DNA of 64,000 nucleotides. Origin: Marinilabilia rubra. GTDB lineage: Bacteria > Bacteroidota > Bacteroidia > Bacteroidales > Marinilabiliaceae. Shown in pieces: positions 39,468 through 47,769 of this stretch. Both the position numbers and the translations under genes were made by a program. The notes below the pieces were generated by a model. The model did not search any database. It worked only from the letters and a program-made list of their open reading frames with translations, and was not told the DNA's origin. The stretch covers positions 1 through 64,000 of the forward strand of contig NZ_QEWP01000015.1 of the NCBI RefSeq assembly GCF_003121985.1, read 5' to 3'. Within the stretch, counting starts at the first letter, position 1; every line of letters starts with the position of its first letter.

Positions 39468-39665
39468 GAAGGCCTCCTAAATCCCCCAAAGGGGGACTTT
39501 GAATGATCAACGTAGTTCTGTGTTCGGGGGTTTGTCTGCCGGGTTCTGAGTTCGGGGTTTTGGGTTCTGAGTTTTGTGTTCGGGGTTCTGGGTTGCGGGA
39601 TAGAGGTTCCCCCATCAGGGGGTTAGGGGATGCGGGATTGGGGTTTCTGAGATTGAAGTTCCGTT
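39468..39665. repeat. G-rich word-like tandem degenerate repeats
   Basis: The spacer begins with two short hairpins (TCCCCCAAAGGGGGA near 39482 and, later, CCCCCATCAGGGGG near 39608). Between 39515 and 39660 it consists of drifting copies of GTTCTGAGTTCGGGG. It has no coding signal. Such slippage-type arrays occur elsewhere in the window in different words. Confidence 0.55.
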
Positions 39666-39703
39666 ACCAATGATCAGATACTGTTTCATACCTGATCATT
39701 GGT
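39666..39703. terminator. Hairpin between convergent SDR and serpin genes
   Basis: ACCAATGATCAG and CTGATCATTGGT form a perfect 12-bp stem with a 14-base loop, just past the serpin stop. The word TGATCATT repeats again right after it. It probably stabilises or ends the serpin transcript. Confidence 0.5.
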
Positions 39704-39716
39704 TATTGCTCATTGA

Positions 39717-40937
39717 TCATTGCTTTGGGTTCTCTATTTTCCCGGAGAAAAGGATGGCATCGCTCTCCTCCTCTGCTATGGCAAAGAAGAATGGCCGGTC
39801 AATTCTGAATGGCATGGGCCCTCCGCCTCCAACAGAAGTTACAACCACGCTCACACTGGTAACAGCAGCAGCCTCGGTTCCTTCCTCATCAGCCTTAATG
39901 TAAGTTTTATGCATCACTTCATCAATAAACACCTGAGCCTCTGTCATATTAGAAAAGTCGGCACCAAACTCGGAAAAAGGCAGTTCCATTCCCATATCTA
40001 TAAGCGTCTGATTCAATTTAAACTTGCACTCCACCTCGAAACGCGGCATAAAGAGTGCCAATCCCCTCTCATGCATATTATCGGTTATGGTTGACCACTT
40101 GTTCGTATCCAATGAATTGATGAACTCATCAAGTTCAATGCCATTGGCTGGAAGAGCAATCACCATATAAAATGATCCATCGCCATAGGGCAATTTAACA
40201 GCCTGACAATCTTCTCCTGAGTAAAAGTCCAGATCTGTTTCCTGATTCATCATGGGTACCTGCATGGTGCTTCCATCCGACAAGGTAAAGTCTTCATCTT
40301 TGGTAGCAGACTTATCAAACTCATATTGCCACTTACCCAGGAAATAGACGGCATTAATCAGAAACATGTATTGCCCGGCACTGATTTCGTCTACAATAGA
40401 GGGTATCTTACCTTTCGTTTTGTCATTCACCCAGCCATTGATAAGATCTTTGGCTTCCTGTTTTTTAGAAAAATCGACTTCCCTAAAAGCAGCATCGTAA
40501 TCCTCCTCCAATGCTTCACCAAAGCTCTCTTTGGCCGGCATTCCCTGACGGTACCAAACCGAATTGGCAATGTCCACCTGAACCTTAGGATCGGCTGTTT
40601 GCAGTACTTCCCGGATATTATGAAAGGCTTCATTCATCTCCGAAACCTCACCAAAATCCATGACATCCAGCATCTGACTGAGGGTTTCATTGGCAGCTCC
40701 GTTAGTGGTCATCCCAAGCGCCTGGGCCACACTCAATGATGATATCACCACATTTTGGCCGGGATCAGCCTCTTTGTTAACGGCTTGCAGTAATTCCCAG
40801 CCAAAACGGTCGGTGGCTTCAAGTACCTCTTTGGATTTTAATTCCAGCTCCTTTTTTTCCGGTTTTTCATCGTTTTCAGACTTATTGCAACCAGATAAGA
40901 AGGAGATCATGATTAAGAAAATAAGGGTAAGTTTCAT
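39717..40937 (-). CDS. Serpin-family protease inhibitor, lipoprotein
   Basis: 406 residues. A lipoprotein signal with lipobox FLSGC (C17) is followed by an acidic/Lys linker and a complete serpin fold. Family motifs include NSVWYRQG, LINAVYFLGKWQYEFD and MPRFEVECKFKLNQTL. The reactive loop hinge reads DEEGTEAAAVTSVSVV, with the small residues needed for loop insertion, so it should inhibit by the serpin trapping mechanism. By the usual spacing the scissile bond falls near Thr-Ser in VVVTSVGG, but this is approximate. The C-terminal RPFFFAI is canonical. Likely anchored at the cell surface or periplasm, it may guard against proteases from hosts, competitors or the cell itself. Confidence 0.92.
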   Translation of the reverse strand: MKLTLIFLIMISFLSGCNKSENDEKPEKKELELKSKEVLEATDRFGWELLQAVNKEADPGQNVVISSLSVAQALGMTTNGAANETLSQMLDVMDFGEVSEMNEAFHNIREVLQTADPKVQVDIANSVWYRQGMPAKESFGEALEEDYDAAFREVDFSKKQEAKDLINGWVNDKTKGKIPSIVDEISAGQYMFLINAVYFLGKWQYEFDKSATKDEDFTLSDGSTMQVPMMNQETDLDFYSGEDCQAVKLPYGDGSFYMVIALPANGIELDEFINSLDTNKWSTITDNMHERGLALFMPRFEVECKFKLNQTLIDMGMELPFSEFGADFSNMTEAQVFIDEVMHKTYIKADEEGTEAAAVTSVSVVVTSVGGGGPMPFRIDRPFFFAIAEEESDAILFSGKIENPKQ

Positions 40938-41373
40938 GGTATGTTGTTTTTATTGATTTCTTGATTGCCAGAAAGGACTTTCCCCAAAAGGGATTTCATC
41001 CCTTAAACCCTGAATTCCTTTTTTGTCTTGATACAAAAAAGGAATCAAAAAAGATCAAGACTGTGGCAGTTTTCGCTCTAAAAGCTACGGTTCTTTTATC
41101 GAAATCGCCTAAACTCATCTCACTTGCTCCGCGCGCGAGATTCAAACAAAGACGATTTTACGATAAAACAACCTTGCTTTTAGGCTTATCTGCCAAGGTC
41201 CTCCGAAATTTGATCTCTATTATTTCAAAGTTCAGCAATTATTATAAAGATGCAAGAGGGATGTTGAGGTTGCGTTGAGATGCTATAAAAATGATAGATT
41301 TGCAGCAGCAAGACCAGGCTTTACCTTCCGAAAGCACCATTCTATTAAAAAGACATTGAACTATCAATTTATC
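40938..41373. repeat. Degenerate Bacteroidota-type intergenic repeat
   Basis: Between the serpin and the dehydrogenase lies DNA with stretches such as TTTTTTGTCTTGATACAAAAAA (an inverted repeat around 41019-41040) and CTCCGCGCGCGAG. The sequence from 41010 to 41230 resembles decayed copies of a repeat often seen between Bacteroidota genes. The frames are open over about 100 codons, but no ribosome site, domain or conserved start supports a gene. Confidence 0.45.
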
Positions 41374-42456
41374 ATGAAACAATATTCCGCCACTTCATTA
41401 AAGCAATTTACCAGCCAGATTTTTCAAAAAATGGGAGCCTCCAAAGCTCAGGCTGAGCTGGCTGCAGAGGTGCTCAATTCGGCAGACTTGCGCGGAGTTG
41501 ATTCGCATGGTGTGGCACGGCTGAGTGGCTATGTAAGGCTATGGGAGAAAGAGCGATTGAATGCTTGCCCCACCCCCACAATTGTGCATGAGACGCCTTC
41601 TACAGCAGTGATGGATGGAGATCAGGGTGCCGGATTAATGGTAGCCCCGGAAGCCATGAATATTGCCATAGAAAAGGCAAAAATAGCAGGAACGGGCTGG
41701 GTTGCCATCCGCAACAGCAATCATTACGGCATTGCCGGCTACCATGCTATGATGGCTTTGGAACACGATATGATTGGCATCTCCATGACCAATGCCAGTC
41801 CGCTGGTATCGCCCACTTTCTCCAAAAGCCGCTTATTGGGCACCAATCCCATTGCGGTGGCTATACCGGCATTATCAGAACCACCCGTGGTCGTTGATAT
41901 GGCCACCACCCCGGTTGCCAACGGAAAACTGGAAGTACAACACCGAAAGGGTGAAGATATCCCGGAAGGCTGGGCGCAAACCCGGGAAGGACTCTCCACA
42001 ACTGATGCCGAAGCCTTGAAAAAAGGAGGTGCTATGTTGCCGCTGGGAAGCGACCGCACTCATGGCAGTCATAAAGGTTACTGCCTGGGGGGCATGGTAG
42101 ACATATTCTCGGCAGTATTATCGGGTGCCAATTACGGACCGTGGGTGCCACCATTTGTAGCTTTTCTGGAGCCGCCGGCCCAACAAGTAGGTGAAGGCAT
42201 CGGACATTTCATTGGTGCCATGCGCATTGACGCTTTTCGTCCGGCGCAAGAATTCAAAGAACATATGGATAACTGGATCAAAGCCTTTCGGAGTGCCGAA
42301 CCTGTTGAGCCTGATCAAAAAGTTTTAGTCCCCGGTGATCCCGAAAGGGCATTGGCACATGAGAGGTTGAAAAATGGAATTCCATTATTGGAACCGGTGG
42401 TAGAAGATCTCACGAATTTGGGGGAACAAATGGGGGTACCGTTTCAAAATTCCTGA
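41374..42456 (+). CDS. Ldh-family malate/L-lactate dehydrogenase
   Basis: 360 residues, LDH2/MDH2 family, an NAD(P)-dependent oxidoreductase unlike classical lactate dehydrogenase. Signatures are NSADLRGVDSHGVARL (about 33-48), WVAIRNSNHYGIAGYHAMMA, GTNPIAVAIPA and GSHKGYCLGGMVDIFS. The substrate may be malate, lactate, or a sugar-derived 2-oxoacid such as 2,3-diketogulonate or ureidoglycolate, all known in the family. I use the ATG at 41374, which gives the standard length; the frame is open further upstream into repeat DNA. Confidence 0.9.
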   Translation: MKQYSATSLKQFTSQIFQKMGASKAQAELAAEVLNSADLRGVDSHGVARLSGYVRLWEKERLNACPTPTIVHETPSTAVMDGDQGAGLMVAPEAMNIAIEKAKIAGTGWVAIRNSNHYGIAGYHAMMALEHDMIGISMTNASPLVSPTFSKSRLLGTNPIAVAIPALSEPPVVVDMATTPVANGKLEVQHRKGEDIPEGWAQTREGLSTTDAEALKKGGAMLPLGSDRTHGSHKGYCLGGMVDIFSAVLSGANYGPWVPPFVAFLEPPAQQVGEGIGHFIGAMRIDAFRPAQEFKEHMDNWIKAFRSAEPVEPDQKVLVPGDPERALAHERLKNGIPLLEPVVEDLTNLGEQMGVPFQNS

Positions 42457-42545
42457 TTGAAGTAGTCAGTTTTTGAACCTTATCAGGCATATAAGGGGAT
42501 ATTAGTTGATAGTTATAGAAATAGTAAAGAGTCTTTTAACCTAAA
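42457..42545. repeat. 28-bp dispersed repeat
   Basis: TATCAGGCATATAAGGGGAT begins at 42481 and continues ATTAGTTG. A near-copy lies at 47481-47508 upstream of the RND pump gene. Both are in spacer DNA. Function unknown. Confidence 0.5.
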
Positions 42546-42863
42546 TCACTGGTGTCCGGGGAAAAAGATAATAAAATTATCTATGCCTTAATTCACGGAG
42601 TAATTAGCTATCTGAGCTATGAGGCGGGGTTGGAATCGCTTCAGCCAAATCCCGTGAAGAAAATCAAAACATTTTTCGTTAAGAAATCCGAACTGTTTGA
42701 GCGTAGCGAGTTTTCGGATTTTAGAAAAATGTTTTGATTTTTAGGGTATTTGGGTGAGCGACGGCATTTCTTGTTTACTTCTTTTTGCTGTAGAAAAGAA
42801 GTAAAAGCCCGCGCGGCTTGAGCGCATAAAAAGGAATATTATTTTTTAACCGGACAATAGTGA
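42546..42863. mobile_element. 318-bp element with inverted ends TCACTATTGTCCGG
   Basis: The left end is TCACTGGTGTCCGGGGAAAA and the right end, read inward, is TCACTATTGTCCGGTTAAAA: about 17 of 21 bases match. Inside is a repeat-like segment (42630-42830) with open frames but no gene features; its GCGCGGGCTTTTACTTC part recurs at 48951-48973. A third copy of the same end lies at 43961-43982. This looks like a MITE or an internally deleted insertion sequence. Confidence 0.5.
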
Positions 42864-43030
42864 ACCTAAATATTAAATTTGCTTCAGAGGCTGGTCATGA
42901 AACATACGACACCTTCGGCGTCGATTCTTTTTCTTTCTGACTTTTCTATAAACATGGGAGCCCTTCAGGCTCCGGAAGTGTGGAATGTCTGTTACGTGAT
43001 TGAAAGGGCATATCCTCAATCGGAGAAAGA
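42864..43030. other. Spacer with small hairpins
   Basis: Non-coding. It contains CGACACCTTCGGCGTCG and GAGCCCTTCAGGCTC, two short hairpins typical of Bacteroidota repeat DNA, and leads directly into the 42-bp array. Confidence 0.4.
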
Positions 43031-43255
43031 TTGTTGCACGTCTGAAATACCATGACCACAACTGCGGGAAGGTTATGGCACGCCTGCAAGCAGGTTTCCG
43101 CAACGGAGGATGGTCGTTACAGAGCTGCGAGAACATGTCCGCAAAGGCGGAAAAGATGTTTCGCGACTGCAACACCATCTCCGCAACTGCGGGAAGGTTG
43201 TTGCATGTCTGCGAGGAGGTTTCCGCAACTGCGGGAAGGTTGTCGCAGACGTACT
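43031..43255. repeat. Tandem array of 42-bp units
   Basis: Five consecutive units of 42, 41, 42, 42 and 42 bp start at 43031, 43073, 43114, 43156 and 43198, with a broken sixth from 43240. Each ends in CCGCAACTGCGGGAAGG or a variant, which itself can form the hairpin CCGCAACTGCGG. It is markedly GC-richer than its surroundings. Because 42 is a multiple of three, all frames stay open, giving spurious ORFs. Units drift in sequence, as in a minisatellite. Confidence 0.8.
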
Positions 43256-43283
43256 ACAAACTATCTGTCAATCATTTAATCCA

Positions 43284-43592
43284 TCAAACAGATTCCTCAA
43301 CATTCACAGAAAAGGCATTCAGGATATTGCCATGCTCTTCATCAAATTCTTTGAGGGCCTGCATCAACTGAGAAGCCTTTTGGTTTTCGATAAAGGCAAA
43401 TACCCCGAGAGAGTTTGTGGGTCGTTGGCGCGGACCTGAAACAAACCAATTTTCCTTGAAGGTCTCATTTTCTTCAAAGACTTTAAAGCCTTGTACATCC
43501 ATCTCGAAGTAAGCAAGGACTTTTTTCTCACGAAGGAAACGTTCTATTTCCTTCGTAAATTCATAAAGGCTTGTGATTACAATTAACTTCAT
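43284..43592 (-). CDS. Small PII/CutA-like (ferredoxin-fold) protein
   Basis: 102 residues, not assigned to a named family. Predicted order is strand (KLIVITSLYE), helix (FTKEIERFLREKK), strand (VLAYFEMDVQGFKVF), a loop with SGPRQRPTNS, strand (LGVFAFIE), helix (KASQLMQALKEFDEEH), strand (NILNAFSVNVE). This is the ferredoxin-like pattern shared by PII signal proteins, CutA and the DUF3240 proteins found beside RND pumps. It lies on the same strand as, and downstream of, the RND operon, separated by repeat DNA. A role in sensing or tuning efflux is inferred from this position only. Confidence 0.65.
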   Translation of the reverse strand: MKLIVITSLYEFTKEIERFLREKKVLAYFEMDVQGFKVFEENETFKENWFVSGPRQRPTNSLGVFAFIENQKASQLMQALKEFDEEHGNILNAFSVNVEESV

Positions 43593-43613
43593 AATATTTA
43601 GATTTTTCTATTA

Positions 43614-43743
43614 GAGGTTGTCTCAAAAGTCCGATTACGATGTCATTCTGAGCTTGTCGAAGAATCTTTTTGTTTGAGAAACAGATGTTTCGCCTCCGCT
43701 CAACATGACATGCATTTTATATTTAATACTTTTGAGACAGCCC
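43614..43743 (-). mobile_element. TIR element family B, copy 1
   Basis: About 130 bp. Ends are GAGGTTGTCTCAAAAGT and ACTTTTGAGACAGCCCC, inverted repeats. Within are TCATTCTGAGCTTGTCGAAG and, opposite, CGCCTCCGCTCAACATGAC, which are partly complementary, so the whole can fold on itself. Other copies, inverted, are at 51895-52014 and 55141-55260. Non-coding. Confidence 0.75.
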
Positions 43744-44136
43744 CGCTTTTTATTGAATACAGATATTAACCTACACCATGTTATTGAGGGGCTTTGCCCC
43801 TGTAACCTCCATAAAGCCTGTAAAAGCTTCATTGGGAGTGCCTACCCCAAAAAAAAGTTGGGGCATAATGGGTATATGACAAACTGAGATGCTCAATGTT
43901 AAAATCCCTCAGAAAAAATCATTCATTGAGCAAGGCGAAGCAATCTCCTTTCAAAAGAGATATTTTCTCCGGACAATAGTGATCTTATTTGTTCTTTTTG
44001 GCATCGCCCCAAAAAAGGCCAACGCTCCTATTAACAGTCACATTCATTCTACCCAAAAATATCCCTAATGAATACTAACCTGGGGAAAATGCACCTCCTG
44101 CTATATTCATAAGATATTTTCATAAATCAATTGGTA
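43744..44136. other. Spacer with repeat debris
   Basis: No gene. It contains the hairpin AGGGGCTTTGCCCCT near 43787, CCCCAAAAAAAAGTTGGGG near 43845, and at 43961-43982 a TCCGGACAATAGTGA end like those of the 42546 element. It lies between the RND pump and the PII-like gene. Confidence 0.45.
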
Positions 44137-47100
44137 CTATTTATCAGACTGAATTTCCTTCTCATCTTTATCTGATTCCGATGGCTCCTCATAACGCTTT
44201 CTCTCAGTCATATAGAAAATAAGCGGAACCAGAATCAGTGTCAGGAAGGTGGATGCAATGGTTCCTCCCATCAGCGAAATGGCCAGTCCCTGGAAGATCG
44301 GGTCGAACAGGATTACAAAGGCACCTATGACCACGGTTCCGGCTGTCAGCAAAATAGGGATGGTACGAACCGCACCTGCCTCAATCACTGCCTGTTTCAA
44401 GGGCACATCATCGGCCAGACGCAGGTTCACGAAATCAATCAACAGAATGGAATTTCGGACCATGATACCCGCCAGGGCAATCATTCCAATCATGGAGGTT
44501 GCCGTAAAGAAGGCCCCCAGAATCATGTGGCCCAGAATAATTCCCACAAGGGAAAGCGGAATGGCTACCATCATTACAAATGGCACTTTGGTATTCTGAA
44601 ACCAGCCAACAATCAGCATGTATATAATGACCAATACCACGGCAAAAGCGGTTCCCAAATCACGGAATACTTCATAAGTAATTTGCCACTCTCCGTCCCA
44701 CTTCAATCCATAATTGTCCTCTTTCTGAGGTTGCCCTTTGTAATATTCACCGAGCGAATATCCTTCAGGCAAGTCAATACTTTTGAGTCTTTCAGAAATA
44801 TCCAGCATAGCATACACCGGACTCTCCAATTCCCCGGCCACATCGGCCGTAACATATACCACCCGTTTCTGATTCTTGCGGTAGATACTCTTACCTTTTA
44901 CCCTCTCTTCAATGTCTGCGATGTCGCCAACCGGCACCATGGTTCCGTTTTTCGACATCAGCTTCAGCTTCTCCAAATCCCGGATACTGCTGCGTTGCTG
45001 CTCATCCAGACGTAAAGAGATACCTACCTGCTTGTACTCATCCTCATCGTAAAGCGTAGATACTTCGCGCCCGTGCAACGCCATGTTCAATGCGCCTACC
45101 ACCTGCTCAGTGGAAATCCCGGCAAGGGCAGCTTTTTCTTTATCAACATTGAAAAAGAACTCTTTCTGATCATCTTCCATCTGCCAATCCACATCGACCA
45201 CATTTTCAGTGTTGTGCAAGAGTGCTTTGACCTTCTCGGCAATTTGAATCTGTGTCTCACGGTCGGGGCCGTAGACTTCAGCCACCAGGGTTGACAACAC
45301 CGGAGGTCCGGGAGGTACTTCCACCACCTTTACATTGGCATTGTAACGGGAAGCAATACGGTGAATCTCAGGTCGCAGAGCTTTGGCAATATCGTGACTC
45401 TGAAGATCGCGCTCCCCTTTTGGCAGCAAATTAACCTGAATATCGGCCACATTATCGCTTCGTCTCAGGTCGTAGTGACGTACCAATCCGTTAAAATTGA
45501 TAGGCGCAGCAGTTCCCACGTAAGTCTGATAATCAGAAACCAGCTTGTCCTGCTTCAGATAAGTAGCGATCTCCTTGGTTACCATGGCCGTACGCTCAAG
45601 AGTCGTCCCCTCAGGCATATCCACCACCACCTGAAACTCGTTTTTATTATCGAAAGGCAGAATCTTCACCGTCACCACCTTCAGGGCAAACAACAGCATA
45701 GAGCCCATCAGCAGCACGGTAACACCACCAATAAATCCCCAACGCTTCCATTTAGAATCAATCAACGGCATCATGGAACGCTTATACAGGCGATAAATGC
45801 CGGTTTCTTCCAGCTTGTAAGGTTTATCTTCTTTTTTATCCTGATGCCTTAGTAGCCGGAATCCCAGCCATGGTGTTACCACCAACGCAATAATAAGCGA
45901 CAGCATCATGGCAATGGAAGCCCCAATAGGCATGGGACTCATGTAAGGCCCCATCAAACCACTTACAAAAACCATCGGTATAACGGCGGCAATCACTGTA
46001 AAAGTGGCCAGAATGGTAGGGTTACCCACCTCATCGATGGATCGTATTGCAGCCTGCCACGGCGGCATCCGGTTCATCTTAAAGTGCCGGTGCATATTTT
46101 CGGCAATTATGATGGAGTCGTCTACCACAATACCGGTTACAAATACCAGTGCAAAAAGAGTGATTCGGTTGAGTGTATAATCAAGGAAATAGTAACTAAA
46201 GAGCGTAAGTGCAAAAGTGATGGGTACTGATATAAATACTACCAGACCGCCACGCCAGCCCATGGCCAGCATCACCACAAAAGTCACTGCTACAATAGCG
46301 CCCAAAAGGTGCATCAACAATTCCCCTACTTTGTGAGAGGCTGTGGCACCGTAATTTCGTGAGATGTCCACATTCACATCGGCAGGAATCAAATCATTGC
46401 GCAGATGGTCTACTTTATCCAATATCTGGTCGGAAACCCGCATGGCATCAGCCCCGCGACGTTTGGCTACCGAAATGGTAACCGCAGGATAATCACCGGG
46501 AGTCTGTTCCAGTTTCTCCTTTTTTCCCATTCCGTAACCAAAAGACACATAGGTTTCGGGCAATTCAGGACCGTCAGTCACATCGGCCACCTGTTTCAGG
46601 TAAACCGGATGTCCGTTTTGAACACCCACCACCAGATTCTTCAGTTCGCGTGCCGACTCAAAGAAACTGCCCGCTTTAACATTGATGGCTTCATCGTTCT
46701 TGTTGAAATCACCTGAAGTTACCTGCTTATTCGACTGATTGATTTGTTGGCTGATCATCAACGGGTCAATATGGTAAGCCTCCATCTTTTCTCTGTCGAG
46801 TACCACCCGCACACTGCGACTCCGGCCACCAATCACCTTGGTTTCGGCCACCTCATTCACTTTTTCAATCTCAGAGTTCAACTCCTGAGCCAGCCGCCTT
46901 AGCTGATAATCAGAATAATTCTCACTCCAAAGGGTCAGGCCCAAAACAGGAACATCGTCAATAGAGCGCGTCTTAATCAAAGGCATGGATATTCCCTTAG
47001 GCATTTTATCCATGTTTTTGATGATTTCGTTGTACATTTTCACGAGGCTTCGCTCGATGTCTTCCCCCACATAAAACTGCACAATCATCATGGCCCCGCC

Positions 47101-47373
47101 CGGCGATGAAGTTGAATAAACATATTCGATTCCTGTAACGTTGGAAATTACTTTTTCCAGTGGTTTGGTAATTCTGGCCTCCACTTCCTCCGGACCGGCC
47201 CCCGGATACCTTACAAAGATATCTGCAATGGGAACGTCAATCTGAGGTTCCTCCTCACGGGGTGTTAAATAAGAACTGTAAGCTCCTATCAACAGGAATA
47301 CCACCATGAGCAGAGGTGTAAGCTTGGAGTTTATGAATAGTTTTGCTATTGTTCCGGCTATACCTGTCTTCAT
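44137..47373 (-). CDS. RND efflux transporter permease
   Basis: 1078 residues, inner-membrane pump of a tripartite efflux system. It has 12 transmembrane helices in two halves with large periplasmic loops after helices 1 and 7. Helix 4 carries the proton-relay pair Asp-Asp in GIVVDDSIIIAEN, as in drug-type (HAE1) pumps such as AcrB, rather than the pattern of CzcA/CusA metal pumps. The start of the first loop (PREEEPQIDVPIADIFVRYP) and ending IPLSLVGIILGHMI are characteristic. It works with the adaptor and TolC-type genes upstream. The spacer before it (395 bp) is filled with repeats, which is unusual for such an operon. Confidence 0.92.
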   Translation of the reverse strand: MKTGIAGTIAKLFINSKLTPLLMVVFLLIGAYSSYLTPREEEPQIDVPIADIFVRYPGAGPEEVEARITKPLEKVISNVTGIEYVYSTSSPGGAMMIVQFYVGEDIERSLVKMYNEIIKNMDKMPKGISMPLIKTRSIDDVPVLGLTLWSENYSDYQLRRLAQELNSEIEKVNEVAETKVIGGRSRSVRVVLDREKMEAYHIDPLMISQQINQSNKQVTSGDFNKNDEAINVKAGSFFESARELKNLVVGVQNGHPVYLKQVADVTDGPELPETYVSFGYGMGKKEKLEQTPGDYPAVTISVAKRRGADAMRVSDQILDKVDHLRNDLIPADVNVDISRNYGATASHKVGELLMHLLGAIVAVTFVVMLAMGWRGGLVVFISVPITFALTLFSYYFLDYTLNRITLFALVFVTGIVVDDSIIIAENMHRHFKMNRMPPWQAAIRSIDEVGNPTILATFTVIAAVIPMVFVSGLMGPYMSPMPIGASIAMMLSLIIALVVTPWLGFRLLRHQDKKEDKPYKLEETGIYRLYKRSMMPLIDSKWKRWGFIGGVTVLLMGSMLLFALKVVTVKILPFDNKNEFQVVVDMPEGTTLERTAMVTKEIATYLKQDKLVSDYQTYVGTAAPINFNGLVRHYDLRRSDNVADIQVNLLPKGERDLQSHDIAKALRPEIHRIASRYNANVKVVEVPPGPPVLSTLVAEVYGPDRETQIQIAEKVKALLHNTENVVDVDWQMEDDQKEFFFNVDKEKAALAGISTEQVVGALNMALHGREVSTLYDEDEYKQVGISLRLDEQQRSSIRDLEKLKLMSKNGTMVPVGDIADIEERVKGKSIYRKNQKRVVYVTADVAGELESPVYAMLDISERLKSIDLPEGYSLGEYYKGQPQKEDNYGLKWDGEWQITYEVFRDLGTAFAVVLVIIYMLIVGWFQNTKVPFVMMVAIPLSLVGIILGHMILGAFFTATSMIGMIALAGIMVRNSILLIDFVNLRLADDVPLKQAVIEAGAVRTIPILLTAGTVVIGAFVILFDPIFQGLAISLMGGTIASTFLTLILVPLIFYMTERKRYEEPSESDKDEKEIQSDK

Positions 47374-47400
47374 TATATATATTTTTCTTAGTTACCGACT

Positions 47401-47476
47401 GTTAGAGATTAGAGATTAGAGGTTAGAGATTAGAGGTTGGAGGTTAGAGGTTAGAGGTTAGAGGCTAGAGGTTGGA
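47401..47476. repeat. Heptanucleotide slippage array
   Basis: About ten drifting copies of the seven-base word TTAGAGG/TTAGAGA lie directly upstream of the RND pump gene start. Such arrays expand and contract by slippage, so copy number may vary between strains and alter leader length. Confidence 0.75.
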
Positions 47477-47480
47477 TCCA

Positions 47481-47508
47481 TATCAGGCATATTAGGGGAT
47501 TTTAGTTG
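47481..47508. repeat. Second copy of the 28-bp repeat
   Basis: TATCAGGCATATTAGGGGAT and following TTTAGTTG match the repeat at 42481-42508 with about three changes. It lies between the slippage array and the 163-bp element. Confidence 0.5.
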
Positions 47509-47606
47509 TGTTTTCTATCGATGGATCATGAGATTTTCCCTGAAGCACCGGGATTAGAAAAAACATTCCCATTCTTACATAGCCTCCTCTATCACAGAAT
47601 ATTCCA

Positions 47607-47769
47607 GTGTCAAGTCAAGCATAGTCTGATGGCCCAGGCCTTGCTCTTTCTACCTTGTGCTTCTCAAAAAAAAGACCCACGTAGCTACGGCTATGCTTAC
47701 TTTTTTGTTGATTTGCACAAGGTGATAAATAGCGGCAGCTTACCCGACATTCTACACCTGACTTGACAC
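47607..47769 (-). mobile_element. 163-bp inverted-repeat element, copy 3 (inverted)
   Basis: Third copy, opposite orientation to the other two. Both termini (GTGTCAAGTCAAGC and CCTGACTTGACAC) are recognisable and the conserved core around GTAGCTAC is intact. Its last base, 47769, is part of the TAG stop of the adaptor gene, exactly the arrangement seen for copy 2 and tamL. Confidence 0.8.

Noticed and set aside
40961-41278. 105-codon ORF before the Ldh-family gene
   Set aside because: Lies in degenerate repeat DNA, lacks a ribosome site and has no recognisable protein motif.
42552-42737. 61-codon ORF inside the 318-bp element
   Set aside because: The same DNA resembles a non-coding repeat; no start signal or family.
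43031-43255. Possible CRISPR array
   Set aside because: Units are contiguous with no unique spacers, and no cas genes are present.
43000-43439. Three overlapping ORFs with Cys/Gly-rich repeats
   Set aside because: They exist because 42-bp units are a multiple of three; one even overlaps the PII-like gene antisense. Treated as a tandem DNA repeat.
44137-47373. RND pump as a CusA/CzcA metal exporter
   Set aside because: Helix 4 has the Asp-Asp pair of drug-type pumps, so a heavy-metal role is not supported despite the copper genes elsewhere in the window.
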